A stretch of 64,000 bases of DNA from assembly GCA_904063045.1 (NCBI GenBank), contig CAJFCJ010000001.1, positions 2,053,501 through 2,117,500 on the forward strand, in the 5' to 3' direction. Shown piece by piece: positions 48,154 to 60,983 of the stretch (positions are counted from its first letter, which is position 1; every line of letters begins with the position of its first letter). The notes beneath the pieces were generated by a model, which worked only from the letters and a program-made list of their open reading frames with translations, had not been told where the DNA came from and searched no databases. The DNA is from Dimorphilus gyrociliatus (taxonomy: Eukaryota > Annelida > Polychaeta > Dinophilidae). Both the position numbers and the translations under genes were made by a program.

Positions 48154-48826
48154 CCGGGTTTTCTTAAGATTTAGGTCAATCAGTTTATTTTAATGTAAAC
48201 CTCAAATGTTATTCTGAATTTTTGTGAATAAAGAGAATCTATTTTTTGCTGTTAAACTACATTAACATCTTTTATACAACTTATACAGTTTTAAGATATT
48301 TCCAATTAAATAGTTAATATTTTTTACTCGAACAGTCTCTTAGAAAGCTTTATGTTACTGTTTACTAAATGAAAATTATAATCAATGCGAGACTTCTCTT
48401 AAACTATTGCCATTTATTCTACCCTTGGTGATAGAAAAACCAATAATGAAACCTAAAACTACAGATTTGTATTTCCTTTTCTCATATTTCATAATACAAT
48501 GGCTTTAGAATTACAAACTTTTTAATTAATTGAACTTTTATTACAAAACAATCCATTTTCTATTCGATTATATATACTTAACTATTAAATAAACTGTTTA
48601 ATTAGTACGAAGATAATAAGAACAAGTGATATATTAGTCAAACGTCTCTTTTTCTAAAATTTGAATAATCTAACTTTTGTTTGGTGTTATTTTTGTATTG
48701 TGAAAAAAACTTTTTGGCGCAAAATAACTGGAAGTGACATCTATTGATAATTTTCTCTTTTCGCTTATTCTTTTTTTTCGTTTAATTTATCGAATAATAT
48801 ATGGAAGATATTATACATTCTTCGTT
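48154..48826. other. Spacer MRPL55/ANKS3
   Basis: AT-rich; contains the MRPL55 polyadenylation signal near its left end and presumably the ANKS3 promoter. No coding exon seen. Confidence 0.55.
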
Positions 48827-51559
48827 ATGTCTGTCAAATATGATATTTGCGATGCTTCAGACGAATCATCTGAATCAGATTTTCTAGATCAAAGTTTAAG
48901 TAAGTATCTTAATATAAAAGTTTAACTATATCATATTTATTCCATTCACACAGGTGTTTGGAGAGGGTGGACAGTATATGAAAAGGAGGCAGGTTTTAGT
49001 CCGACACCTATTGATATTTTTACAGCATCTAGTCTTGGATTATACAGTTCTGTTTTACATAATCTTAAAAGGTAATATATGTTTCAGTTTTTAAACTATC
49101 TTAGAAATATACTTCATATTTGATTTGCAGTTGCAACGTAAACAATCAGAATGTAAGCGGTTGGACAGCTCTTATGTACGCTTCTTACATTGGCCATGTT
49201 GATATTGTGGATGTATTATTACGAGAAAATGCTCTAACTGATATAAGCAACAAAAAAAAGAGAACAGCATTAATGTTAGCTTCATCATGTGGCAATCAAA
49301 GCGTCACTCACAGGCTTCTAGAAGCTGGAAGTAATATGGAATTGATCGACGAATCTGGGTGGACAGCGTTATACCATTCAACTCACTATGGTCATCAAAG
49401 TGTTGTTAAATTCCTTTTGAGTCGTGGAGCAAAGACGAACATCGTGTAAGTTTTTATATAAAGAAGTAAATAACAAACAAAATATGAAGGAAAGCTTAAC
49501 AAAATATAACAGATTTTTTGAAGTTTTTAACTAATTAACAATTAAAGAAGATAGATTTTAAAACCTTAATGTAACAAGATAACAAGGTTATAAAAGATTT
49601 TTCTATAGAGAACGTCATATGGGCATGACACCATTTATGGAAGCTGCTATACAAGGTCATGAAATAATAGTTCAGGAATTCTTAAATTACGTTAGTTAAA
49701 AATATCAATGTTTTTTAATTATAAATTGACTCTGCTTTAAAAAAAACAACGAAACAAACAAAGCAAAGAAAACAACTATCTTCATTCTTAAAATTCTTAT
49801 TTTTTTCTTTAGTTTTTCTATTATTAGTAATATTTACATTATTCTCTTACTAGAAAAGAGTATTTTTCATTATTCAGATATTTCTTTATATAGATTAATC
49901 AATTCTTCTTTATTATCTTAAATTTCAAAATTCGTTCACTAATCATTTATTAAAAAAACTTTTAAGCAGTAACTAACTTCAACGTAGGTTTTTTTTCTCT
50001 CTCTCCCCTTTCCTACTGACGTCTCTTATTTTTGTTTGTTTGTTACAAATGTTATATTCTCAATTTATCACTCTTTAAAAATTATTTATGTATTTCTATG
50101 CATATTCATAGTTTTTTAAAGCACTTAATTCTATATACGGAATTAATTATTAACGAAAACGTTTCTTTAATCCTTACTAATCTATCTAGAATGTTGATAT
50201 CTCTATTCGGAATAAGCAAGGGGAAACAGCTAGATCTTTAGCATTACTAAAAGGATTCACCAAAGTTGTATCGTTAATTGATAATCATCTTTATGCTAAT
50301 CAACGTCCGCTTCGATCTCGACCAGGTTGAATAATGATTTATTACTGTCCATTGAAACTGTATCCGAATTATTTATGTTTTTCTTTTTCTCTAATAAAAG
50401 GTCTGGGGCGCTCTATAGATACTAGTTCATCTGAGGAGAGCTTATACGAACAGCGACAATACAATAGACCTAGAAGCAAATTGAAAGGTAATTTTTTTTA
50501 TTTGGTCAATAATCATATATTAATGATTTTTTACTCAGCTGTTCCGAATATCGGCGAAGGACCAGAGGCTGTTCAAAGACTACTAAATAATATGGATCCT
50601 ATTAATTCTTTAGGATTACAATTTTCAAATCTGCTAACCAATCCGGACAATTTAACCTATAATTATTTATCGGAAAATCCTGATGTTATACCAAAAGTTT
50701 CGGATAATGATAAACAACCAAAAGATTTAAGAGAGTTCTTAACTGATATGAACTTACTAAAGTATTTACCAACATTTGAAGAGCAAGATGTAGATCTCAC
50801 CGTATTTCTTTCCTTAAATGATGATGATCTCAAAGAACTGGGCGTAAAGTGAGTAATTTCCTCTATCATAAAAAGAATAGTTGTTAAAATTACTTTCCTT
50901 TTTATTTGCGAAAAATTATTAGACTACTTGGACCGAGAAGGAAAATGATCAATGCAATAAAACGCTTACAAAACAATTCAGATGAGCACGTACTTTCACC
51001 TTTTGTATCCGATACCCTTTTAGCTAAAAATCGATTACGAATTGTTCGTATATACTATACAATTAATATTTATAGTATTTTTTTTCTTATTTATTTATAA
51101 ATTGATTGTTTATGAAAGGCGGAAAGACAAATAGCTGAATTGCGGGATGCTTTATCGAAAGAGAATCAGCTTAGAGCTATTTCAGAAAATTGTCTAATGG
51201 ATGTTAAGCAAAGATGTTCTGATTTACAAAAATTCCCTTCTGCCTTATACGAACAAATCAAGGACATTAGATCTTATTATTCCCAAATGTGGTAAGGTTT
51301 TCTTTCATTTATTTACCGAATAACATAGACTTTACGCAAGACATACACTATATTTACATAAATCTGCTATTTCAGCCTTTATCAGCAGGAATTATGTAGC
51401 AGAAACACCGCAGGTTCGGACAAATCGGTTGTTCAGTTATCCAACTTGTCTAATCAACAACTAATTGATAGTTTGGTATCAATCTCCTCACATGTTGGAG
51501 GATTAATCGAAAAACTATACCACTCTAAGGGATTCATAGTGGCTTCTAATTATAGTTAA
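48827..51559 (+). CDS. ANKS3: ANKS3 homologue (ankyrin repeats plus SAM)
   Basis: Exons 48827..48899, 48954..49071, 49131..49445, 49609..49690, 50190..50325, 50401..50487, 50539..50848, 50923..51043, 51119..51291, 51376..51559; phases close to 532 aa. The opening SDESSESDFLDQSLSVWRGW matches human ANKS3 (SDEASEPELLNRSLSMW). Five to six ankyrin repeats follow with SGWTALMYASYIGHVDIV, ALMLASSCGNQSV, GWTALYHSTHYGHQSVVKFL and MTPFMEAAIQGHEIIVQ. A SAM domain (LREFLTDMNLLKYLPTFEEQ...DDLKELGVKLLGPRRKM) and a short coiled coil come next. Vertebrate ANKS3 acts with ANKS6 and NEK8 in the ciliary nephronophthisis network. The central linker is much shorter than in human. Confidence 0.94.
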
Positions 51560-51762
51560 ATCAATAACCACTATTTTTATACACAATGATGAATTATGAA
51601 AGTTTGCAATAGATTCCTTATCATTCTACTAAATGTATAATTGAAGAAATACAACTACAGAATATTAGTCAAATTTACAATATTTTATTGAGTCTGTTTT
51701 GTCTTGGAGAAAGCAAATGATAAATAAAAAAAACTCTATTAGAAAATACAACGTTTTCCGTT

Positions 51763-54700
51763 TTAAGCTTCTTTTAGAGTTTTTAGAGCGTACTCTTTCG
51801 CTTTTTCCATAGCTTCGTTCAAACAAGCAATATTCGTTCCATTTGATTGAGCTGAGTTGGCTTTACCGCCACCCTTTCCTTTCATAAGACCTTGAATTTG
51901 GGAAACCCATTCATTAGCCTTTAAACCTCGTGATACGGCGCAATTGGGTGCGACAGCGAGACATAATATTTTCGAGTTGACTTGGTCTATCGAAAAGAAT
52001 AAGCAGCTGGTTTCAGGTGATAAGGCTTTAAATTGTTTGACAGCATTATCTAATGCTTTTCCATCGGCTTCCGAATTCTCAAAATAATGAACAAGAATTT
52101 GTTGATTAGGCTTTTCGGCAATTAGCATTTTAGCTTCTTCTGTTACCTAAGCAAAAAATTTACTTATCATTTATTATAATAAAAATAATAATTTGTAACA
52201 TACTTTGACAGCGATTTGAGCTTTTCTTGCCTTCTCTTGATCATCAATTCTCTTCTTTAGAGCTTTCAAATTATTTTTAGTATTGTCCCTCCTCCAATAA
52301 GGTGTATTGGATTGGGATACCTCTTCGGTTAGTTCAGTAATCAGTTTCAAAAGCTCTTTCTGAGTAAACTTGGTAGAATCTTTAAAGTATTCGTTTACTT
52401 TTTCTTCGATAGACTTAACTTCCCTATCATACACATCGGATTTATGAATAGCTTTAGAAGCTTCATTTCCAGTAACAGCAACAACTCGTCTTATTCCCTT
52501 AGCGATGGCTTCTTCTGAGACAATAACAAACTTACCAATATGCGAACTGTTTTGAAGATGACTGTTCAAAAGCGACAGAAATTTTAAAAAATATTCAACC
52601 ACGAAAAATTATTATTGTTTACTGACGTTCCACCACAAAATTCTACAGAATGATTACAACCAGCCGGTCCATCAGGATCCGAGAGTAAATCATCAATTGG
52701 GATCCCAACGCAAACGCATCTTACAGGATCAGGATAAACTTCATCGAAAACCGCTCTCAATCCTTGAATAGCCTTACACTTAACCAGCTCAGCTTCTTTA
52801 GCGTAAACTTTCAATTTCTTTTCAGAGATTTCATTACAGATATCCTCCACCGCCTTTATTTGTTTGCTATTCATTGCACCTTTAGCCGAAAAATCGAAAC
52901 GTAGTTTATCAGGTGCGACGAGAGAACCTTTTTGATCAGCTTCTCCCAAAACTTTTCGCAAACCATAATTCAAAACATGAGTAGCAGTATGGTTAGACAT
53001 AACTGGTCTCCTTCGTTGCTAATTAAAAATGAAGTACTTTAATATAACTGAAACAATAAATTAAAAAAAACTCACTGTACCTCGTCAATTGTAAGTGTTA
53101 CTTTATCTCCAACTTTTAGAGTTCCTTCAACAGTTCCGATATGTAAGATAAAACCTCCTCTAACTTGTACAGATTTGACAACCATTTCATCTTCCTAAAA
53201 ACAACATATTTGATGTTAAATAAACACTAAGCTAGATATAATATACAATTTATATTTTATATATTAAACTAGAGCATACTTCACTGCCTTCTTTACTAAT
53301 AAAGCCAGTATCAAAAATTTGCCCTCCTTGTTCAGCATAGAAACAAGTTTGATCAAGGATGATTCCGCATTCAGCACCTGTTTTTACTTCTTGGACAAAT
53401 TCTTTAGAAAATCTTAGAGCTAGAATGGTTCCAACAGCCTTTTCATATTCTGTAAACAAGTATGAAAAAGCTAATAATCTTGCAAAACCTTTTATTAATA
53501 ATCCTTACGGTATTCTCCATTTTCATTTGAAGAATATTGATATTTTGGTTTATCATTTGTTATTGGCACTGCTTTATCTTTCAAATGAGTTATGGCATGT
53601 ACGTCAAGATCAACCAATTCTTCTACAGTACTTCCACCAGCTTTGGATTTGAGCTGAGATTCCTTTTTTGCAGCTTCAAAACTCTCGCAATCTACTTTTA
53701 AACCTTTTTCTTCTACCATAAGTTCAGTTAAGTCGACGGGAAAGCCATAGGTATCGTAGAGACGCCATGCCACCTCTCCTGGAAGAGTTTTAGAGTCTCC
53801 CATTTTCGAAATGGTTCTTTCTAAAATTAATCGACCTTTGCTTAAGGTTTTTAAGAATTGGGTCTCTTCTTCATTAATAATATCTTTAACTATTTGAGGG
53901 TCTTTTGTGACTTCGGGGAATGCGTCGCCCTTAAAAGTGAAATTAAATCATGGATGGATAGTCTCAATTGAAAGATAAATATCATTACCAAGATGGTGAC
54001 AACAATATCAACCAGAGAAGCAAACAATCCTGGCTTAGCATTAAGCTTTTCAGAAGCAAAGCGGATACCTCGTCTTAAAATCCTTCTCAAAACGTAGCTA
54101 TAAAGAGACAATATTTATAAATAACGATAGAAATTTGATACTAATGAACTAACCCTCTTCCTGTATTATCTGGACGTCCACCATCGGAAAGAGCAATGGT
54201 AAGAGTACGAACGTGATCAGCAAGAACACGATAAGCCATATCAACACCATCAGCATCTTCAGCACCGACTTTTCCTGTGTATTGTCGGCAATCGGTAGCC
54301 TAGATAGAATTTTTAACAATTATTTAAAAGATATAGTTAGGCCATATTTCTTACGTCTTTAATGGCTTTAAATATAGGTACAAACAGATCGGTGTCATAA
54401 TTGGAGTTTTTATTCTGAACAACAGAGGCTAGTCTTTCTAGTCCCATGCCTGTATCTACGCTCATAAAAGGAAGTGGCTTAAACACATTATTTGGTTCCC
54501 TATTAAATTGAGTAAACACTAAGTTCCAAACTTCCAAAACGTCAGGTACATCCATATTAACTAAATGAGCAGCATCTCTATTTCCAATTCGATCAAAGTG
54601 AATTTCTGTGCAGGGTCCACAAGTACCAAGGTCTCCCATGGCCCAAAAATTATCTTTGACGCCAAATGGCATAACCCTCTCCTTTGGAATTCTGAATAAA

Positions 54701-55285
54701 GAAACCTATTAAGTTTTAAACAAAAATTGTGTGTCATATGTAAATCTGTACCCAAGGTTTATCCAAATATCTCTAGTCTCCAAATCAGCTTCTAATCCGA
54801 GATCTTTGTCACCTCCAAAGTAAGTGATATATAATCTCTCCTTTGGCATTTTATAAACTTCAGTCAATAACTCCCAAGCCCATTCTATTGCTTCTGTCTT
54901 GAAAAAATCACCAAATGACCAGTTACCCAGCATTTCAAAAAATGTATGGTGATAGACGTCTTTTCCCACATCATCCAAATCATTATGTTTACCTCCAGCT
55001 CTGATGCACTTTTGACTATTGACAACTCTTTTCAGTTTTCCCAAATCGCTATTTGGATCAGCAATACCCAAAAGGACAGGTTTGAACTGAGAAAGAAATA
55101 TGATGCAATCTTTCAGTAACTAATATGCACATGTGAAATACCTGGTTCATTCCTGCATTAGCGAACAATAGAGTTGGATCATCCAAAGGAATAGTTGATG
55201 AAGAATGCCAGTATCTATGTTGCTTTTTCACAAAAAAGTCAATGAACATCTGACGAAGTTCGGAGGAAGTTAGGCTTGAGTTCAT
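51763..55285 (-). CDS. AARS1: Alanyl-tRNA synthetase, cytosolic
   Basis: Exons complement(51763..52146, 52204..52561, 52627..53018, 53081..53194, 53280..53449, 53509..53929, 53989..54097, 54154..54299, 54355..54691, 54752..55086, 55142..55285); phases close to 969 aa (human AARS1 968). Class II catalytic core: [34 protein letters not shown] and the motif-3 region [14 protein letters not shown]. The editing-domain zinc ligands are SNHTATH (H602, H606) and FCGGTH (C and H around 721-725). A C-Ala domain ends in [14 protein letters not shown]. There is no mitochondrial presequence, so it is the cytosolic enzyme charging tRNA-Ala and clearing misacylated Ser or Gly. Every intron is 51-65 nt. Confidence 0.97.
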
Positions 55286-55641
55286 CTTAAATAATCTACA
55301 ACAGAAATATAACACGTTGCATCAGCCGGAAGAATCAAAACTAGCAAAAATACAATGTAAAAGAAAAGTTGAAAGTTTTAGATAAAGTATAAAATTTGAA
55401 AAAAATTGTAATAATGTTTAAGCTATTAACCTGTTATAGCCAAGTTGATCTTTGTCTTATAATTCGGATTATACGCAATAGTATGCTTGCCAAGAAAACG
55501 GAAATACAATTGTCAATTGAGCGAATGTTTTCCCAAAATTTTATGGAATTAGAACCAGTCTGTGTTCTAGTGTGGTTTTATGTATGCTGTCTCCATATCT
55601 CAATACCACATTCGCGCTAATTTTTACATTTTTTAGACGAA
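55286..55641. promoter_or_regulatory. Divergent intergenic region AARS1/IWS1
   Basis: 356 bp between divergent starts. A T-rich tract ending in ATTTTTTAG lies just upstream of the IWS1 ATG, so an untranslated IWS1 leader exon or trans-spliced leader acceptor is possible. Confidence 0.45.
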
Positions 55642-57656
55642 ATGGCTAACAATATGAATCTAAATATGAATGATGACGAACCCTTGGATCTGGATCTCCA
55701 TTTAAGCGATCCAACGGAATTAGTTAACTCAGGAATTCATGGCCTTCATGATGGTATGGCCGTTTCTTCATCTGTATATGAAGAAAACATGAATTATGGT
55801 TATTTGTCTACTGGAAGTCCTCTTCTTCAGATGTCTCGAGAAGACTCTCTTCCTAATCCTCAATCACCACCAGCGAGTCCGCAGTCAGCTGTTTCCGAGA
55901 GTAACAGCTACATTAATAGTCGTTCTCCTTCAAGAAACATGTCGCCACGGGGTAGTGGACCTGAATCTCCAGATAGCAGACACTCAAACTCGAGGAGCTA
56001 TGCAAGTAGTCGAGATGGATCTGTTGCTTCTATTAGAAGCTGCGACCGTTCACGCTCGAATTCAAGATCAAGATCAAGAAGTATCTCCTCGCAGAGGTCC
56101 AATTCAGTTGGTAGCAATATGAGCTCCCGCTCCAGGTCAAGAAGCCGACAATCTCGCAGCAAAAGCAGATCCCTAGCTCTATCACGCTCCGTTAGTCGAT
56201 CAAGCAGTGGACGTTCCAGATCAAGATCGGTTTCCAGATCGGTTTCTAGATCTGTTTCTAGGTCTCCTTCTAGATCTGTTTCTAGATCAGTTTCTCGATC
56301 AAGGTCGAGATCAAGATCCAGATCAGGTTCTCCTGTTGCCAGTAAAAGTAGAAAAAGGATAAGAGTTGGATCTGAAAGTGATAAAAGTGACAAAGAGTAA
56401 TTATTAAATATTATTGTAAGAAATTCTATATAACAATTTACCCTCATTCCAGATCCGATTCAGGAAAAGCTATTGCTGAAATTTTTGGATCCAGTGACGA
56501 AGAGGGAGAGTTTGAAGGTTTTGGAGAAGATGAGGTAAAAGTTTCCGAAAAAGAAAATGAAACAAATAAAGTAGTTCCTGATATGTCCGACGACTCTGGG
56601 GATGAGAAAAAGGACGAAAGACGGTAAAACTATTGAAATACCATTACAAATCACTAAATGCTACTCTTTCCAGCAATGATAATCTAGTTAGCGATTTTGA
56701 TATGATGATGGAGCGTAGAAAACAAGAAAATGCTAGAAATAGACGCAGACGTCGAAAACATGGTGTTGAGATTTTAAATTCTAATGATGATAAAATATCA
56801 GAACTCATTAGGAGAATGAAAGAAGCAGCTGAAGAAGATAGGAATTCAAATATTTCAAAACAACCTGCTATTCGAAAAATATCAATGTTACCTGTTGTTG
56901 AAGTTCAATTGCAGAGATCAGATCTGCATTTGGCCTTACTTGATATGAATATTTTGGGTGCAGTTACGGAATGGCTATCTCCATTACCTGACAAATCTTT
57001 GCCCAATCTTAAAATTCGAGAAAGATTGTTGAAACTTCTATCAGAATTTCCTATGATATCATCAGAATTGTTAAAGATGAGCGGAGTTGGAAAAGCCGTT
57101 ATGTATCTTCTCAAGCATCCAAAAGAGACTAAGGATAACAAAAAAATTGCTCAGAGATTAATTCAAGAATGGGCCCGACCTATATTCAATTTGAATAGTA
57201 ATTATTCCTCTTTATCAAAAGAAGAACGACTTGAACGAGATTATTCTCAACTACCAAAAAGAAAAAGGTGAAATATTTTGACTTTAAAAGATTGTAGGTT
57301 AACAGTTTTCCTTATTTTCTAGACCCACATCTGGCCCTTCAACCTCTGGTTCTTCTGAGAAACAGGTAAAACCAGGTGAGCCCGGGTGGATAAATAGAGC
57401 AAGAGTTCCTCAGCCATCGACCAAAGATTATGTAGTCAGACCTAAATGGAATGTAACGGAGAAACCAAAAGTATTGTTACCTTTATACTTCATTTATTTA
57501 CTAAACCATAATTACATTTTTTGTTAGGTTACAAAGAAAAAACTCTCTAGGTATGATAAACATAAAAGAGAAATGGAAGAAAGGAAAAAGCAAAGAAAAG
57601 CTCAATTAGGTCATGCTGTAACGATGTCAATTGAAGGTCGAAATTTGGCTTTGTAA
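55642..57656 (+). CDS. IWS1: IWS1 transcription-elongation factor with an RS-rich N-terminus
   Basis: Exons 55642..56396, 56453..56623, 56674..57267, 57323..57470, 57528..57656; phases close to 598 aa. The TFIIS N-terminal (LW) domain lies at about residues 330-480: [69 protein letters not shown]. The C-terminal [21 protein letters not shown] and [16 protein letters not shown] match IWS1. IWS1 pairs with SPT6 on elongating RNA polymerase II and couples to splicing and mRNA export. The first ~250 residues are Ser-rich with a dense Arg-Ser segment (about residues 110-225) in place of the acidic repeats of vertebrate IWS1. Start at 55642 is the first ATG after the T-rich tract. Confidence 0.93.
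56217..56325 (+). repeat. In-frame RS-repeat coding tract of IWS1
   Basis: Near-identical 12-nt units encoding R-S-V-S (AGATCGGTTTCC / AGATCTGTTTCT variants) run in tandem and merge into an RSRS stretch. The repeat also keeps one antisense frame open (55998-56447). Confidence 0.85.
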
Positions 57657-58399
57657 AAATGAAATTGTGCGATATAACCGATAAAGATATGTCGATTGTG
57701 TTCGTAAACTGTCCAGATAGAGACGTTAGATTTATAAATGCTTTTGAACATTCGTTCAGGAAGATTTCCAAACTGTTATGTACTTTGCAAGAAATATAAA
57801 AATTTCGTTTCATTGAAGCCTAAACAATTAAAGTGGATATTCAACCTGCACGCGAATGATATACACTTTTAAAACTACTAAATCTATTCAACAGCAGAAT
57901 TCTAAGAAGAGGAATTTTTACGGAGTACTGCAATTTCAAGAAATCTTTATTTTACAAATCGTACTCTAAGGTTAATCATCGTTATACACTTGTTAAAATT
58001 ATTAAAAAATTTTTGTAATAAAATGTTCAAAGACAAGGAAAGTAGATATTTACATTTCAAACATCTGGAATTTCTAACTTGAAATATTTTCAAGATGGTA
58101 ATATAGAACTTCTAACGAATTGATTTTGTAAACTTTGAAGTACGTTCTGAAACAGATAAATTCTTTGAACTCTAATTTAATTCGGAAGTTTTAATAGATT
58201 AAGTAATTGTATACTTATCTTCAAATTGATACTTAGTGATTTAAACATCTTAGACGCTGATTACCCCTTTTGAAAGTTGAATACCAGTTTATACTCTGCG
58301 GACGACAATACCAAATGTTGACCTCTTTCTTGAATATAACCGGCATTGTATGTAACATGTGACGTAAATAGAGGAGGTTTCCAGTCATATGAGTTGGTT
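57657..58399. other. Intergenic IWS1/GLB1
   Basis: About 740 bp of AT-rich sequence. No exon-like frame that I can support; a minus-strand ORF at 57547-57813 is an IWS1 shadow. Should hold the IWS1 3' UTR and the GLB1 promoter. Confidence 0.55.
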
Positions 58400-60439
58400 A
58401 TGAAGATGTTTTCCAATACTCTTTTAACATTTGCATTTCTATTAACAGTTTTACCTGTAGCATTCTTTGTAAGTAACCATCTTTAATGTTCAAACAAAAG
58501 ATAACATAGGTTTTTGTTTAGGAAGAAACTTGCAAACGAACTTTCAAAGTTGATTACGATAAAAGAACTTTTTTGAAAGATTCAAAGCCTTTTCGATATG
58601 TCTCGGGCAGTTTGCACTACACCAGGGTTCCACCAGAGCTCTGGAAAGATCGCCTAACAAAGATGAAGTATGCTGGTTTAGACGCAATCCAAACGTATAT
58701 TTTAATTCTCTTTAGTTTTAATTTTTGTCTTTTAAATTTAATGCACTAATACATAAAGATACGTCCCTTGGAACCTTCATGAACCTAGCCCAGGTCTATA
58801 TCATTTCGAAGGAAATGCTGACCTAGAGCTATTTTTACAAACTGCAGCAGATGTGGGATTGCTGGTATTACTTAGACCAGGTCCTTATATTTGTGCCGAA
58901 TGGGACTTTGGTGGTTTTCCATCATGGTTAATTCAGCAAAATGCATCTACGGTATTAAGAACATCCGATCCGCGATTCATGAAACCGGCAGTAAGATGGC
59001 TATCATTCTTATATGAAAAACTTAAAAAATATACCTATTGCAATGGTGGCCCTATAATAATGGTTCAAATAGAAAATGAATATGGAAGTTATGGAGTTTG
59101 CGATAAAGTTTATATGAAAAATTTGGTAAAAATTGCTAAAAGTGTTTTGGGTGAAAGTATAGTCCTCTATACGACGGACGGAAATGTCGCTCAGGATCTA
59201 AAATGTGGGACATATCCAGGAGTTTTTGCAACCGTAGATTTCGGAACAGGACAAAATGTTTCTCAAGCATTTCAACCATTAGACCAGATGCAAAAGGGAC
59301 CAAGAGTCAATTCCGAATTCTATGTTGGATGGTTGGATTATTGGGGTTCACCACATGCAAAAGTCTCAACAGCAGCTATAATTAAATCCTTAAAAAATTT
59401 GTTAGATTACGGAGCAAGTGTAAATATGTAAATGTTTTTTCACTTTATAAGTTGACAAACATCTAAACAGTTGCTAATTTTGTTCAGGTATATGTTCGAA
59501 GGAGGAACTTCATTTGCTTATTGGAATGGTGCTGATCCTCCATTCAAAGTTTGCCCAACTTCATATGACTACGATGCTCCACTATCCGAAGCAGGTGATA
59601 TGACTTCGAAGTTTGAAGCTATACGCAAGCTTTTAGGAAAATACAAACAACTTTCACCTATGAATCCAGTCCCAAAAAATTCTACGAAATTAAATATTGG
59701 ACCAGTCAAAATGACAAAGATAGCTTCTATAACAGATACTAAACACATTGTTTTGGCTAAGTCTGTTTATCCAATCTCTCAAGAAGACTTATCTCAGTCT
59801 ATGGGATTTACTCTCTATAGGACTAATCTGTCAGAGCGTTTTTATCAAGCAATATTAAACGTGTCGGGAATAAGAGATAGGGGATATATAAGCGTAAATG
59901 GACTATATCAAGGAACAGTCGATAGAAATGAAAATACATTCCTTAATATATCTGGTGGCAAAGATCAAGTTTTAGATATTTTGGTTGAGAACCAAGGTAG
60001 AATAAACTTCGGTAGTCAAATAACACAGAATAGAAAAGGTCTAATTTCAAACGTTACGTTGAACAATCGTATACTAAAAAATTGGGAAATATCAAGAGTA
60101 GACCCACTACTTGTTAACGCAGTGAATAAGTCTCAATGTGCAAAAGGTCCAACAGTTTTTGAAGGAGTATTTAAAAGTCCCAGAGAACTTGGCGATATGT
60201 TTGCATATTTTCCCAATTGGACCAAAGGCCAACTATTCGTAAACGGTTACAATTTGGGACGCTACTGGCCCAAGAAAGGACCGCAGATTTCGCTCTATAT
60301 CCCATCGGCTATATTGCTTTCACCAGGCTATCATAATACTATTAGAATACTGGAATTGGAAGAAGTCGACTGTATCCAGAAAGGACATAATATCTATTTG
60401 AAAAATGTTCCAGATATCGACGGACCTACATCTTTGTAA
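58400..60439 (+). CDS. GLB1: Lysosomal beta-galactosidase, GH35
   Basis: Exons 58400..58468, 58522..58694, 58759..59427, 59488..60439; phases close to 620 aa. A signal peptide (about residues 1-22) lies on its own first exon. The GH35 TIM barrel contains [54 protein letters not shown], acid/base Glu in IENEYGSYG (E188 by my count) and nucleophile Glu in [14 protein letters not shown] (about E267). These positions fit human GLB1 (E188/E268). Beta-domains follow to [10 protein letters not shown]. It removes terminal beta-galactose from gangliosides and glycans in lysosomes. AATAAA at 60474-60479. Confidence 0.96.
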
Positions 60440-60497
60440 TCTATATTAAATAGACTCAAGACACTTTTAATGTAATAAAAGAATAGTATAAGCTATT

Positions 60498-60896
60498 TTA
60501 CAACTTTGGCAATAAATATGTTAAGATATCAAACTTTTCTCGTTTATGTTTCTCTGCTTTTCTCTTCTCACTTTCATTCGTCTTCTTTCTTGTCACTTGA
60601 CATGTTCTTTTTTGCTTTCTTCCTCTAGAATTATTATTAAGCGAAGCTTGTAATATTTGCTTTGGTATAAAACAGTTTGCTATATCACATGAGTCATTTC
60701 TTGCAGTTGCGTTATCAGTTGAGAATGTGACTGCCTTTTTATTTTCATTCGTTTCTTGATTATTATCCTTTGCATCCTGTTTGTTTGAAGATGAAATTTC
60801 TTCGTCATCTTCACTATCGCTTAGTATTTCATCAATAAGTCTGCAAGGTGACATCGGTGGTCTCCTTAAAGGGCTGTAAGACTGACTTCTAGACAT
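60498..60896 (-). CDS. Unrecognised 132-aa basic protein
   Basis: Single open frame with ATG at 60896. The N-terminus is Ser/Pro/Arg-rich (MSRSQSYSPLRRPPMSPCRL) with a CDK-like SPLRR. An acidic patch follows (DEILSDSEDDEE), then an Asn-rich middle and a strongly basic C-terminal third (KRKAEKHKREK) ending ILTYLLPKL. It resembles a short disordered nuclear protein, but I recognise no family. The stop is 58 bp from the convergent GLB1 stop, so the mRNAs probably overlap. It could be the terminal exon of a longer gene, although the next gene upstream (p22phox) is complete without it. Confidence 0.5.
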   Translation of the reverse strand: MSRSQSYSPLRRPPMSPCRLIDEILSDSEDDEEISSSNKQDAKDNNQETNENKKAVTFSTDNATARNDSCDIANCFIPKQILQASLNNNSRGRKQKRTCQVTRKKTNESEKRKAEKHKREKFDILTYLLPKL

Positions 60897-60983
60897 AACT
60901 GACTATATCAACACTCTCTTTAAACTATATATGACACGTGTTTTATTATCAAAGCCTAAATAACAATTCTACAAATGTCAAAG

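Noticed and set aside
55998-56447. 149-codon antisense ORF rich in LDLD/ETDLE
   Set aside because: It is the reverse reading of the IWS1 RS repeats; periodic codons keep the antisense frame open by composition alone.
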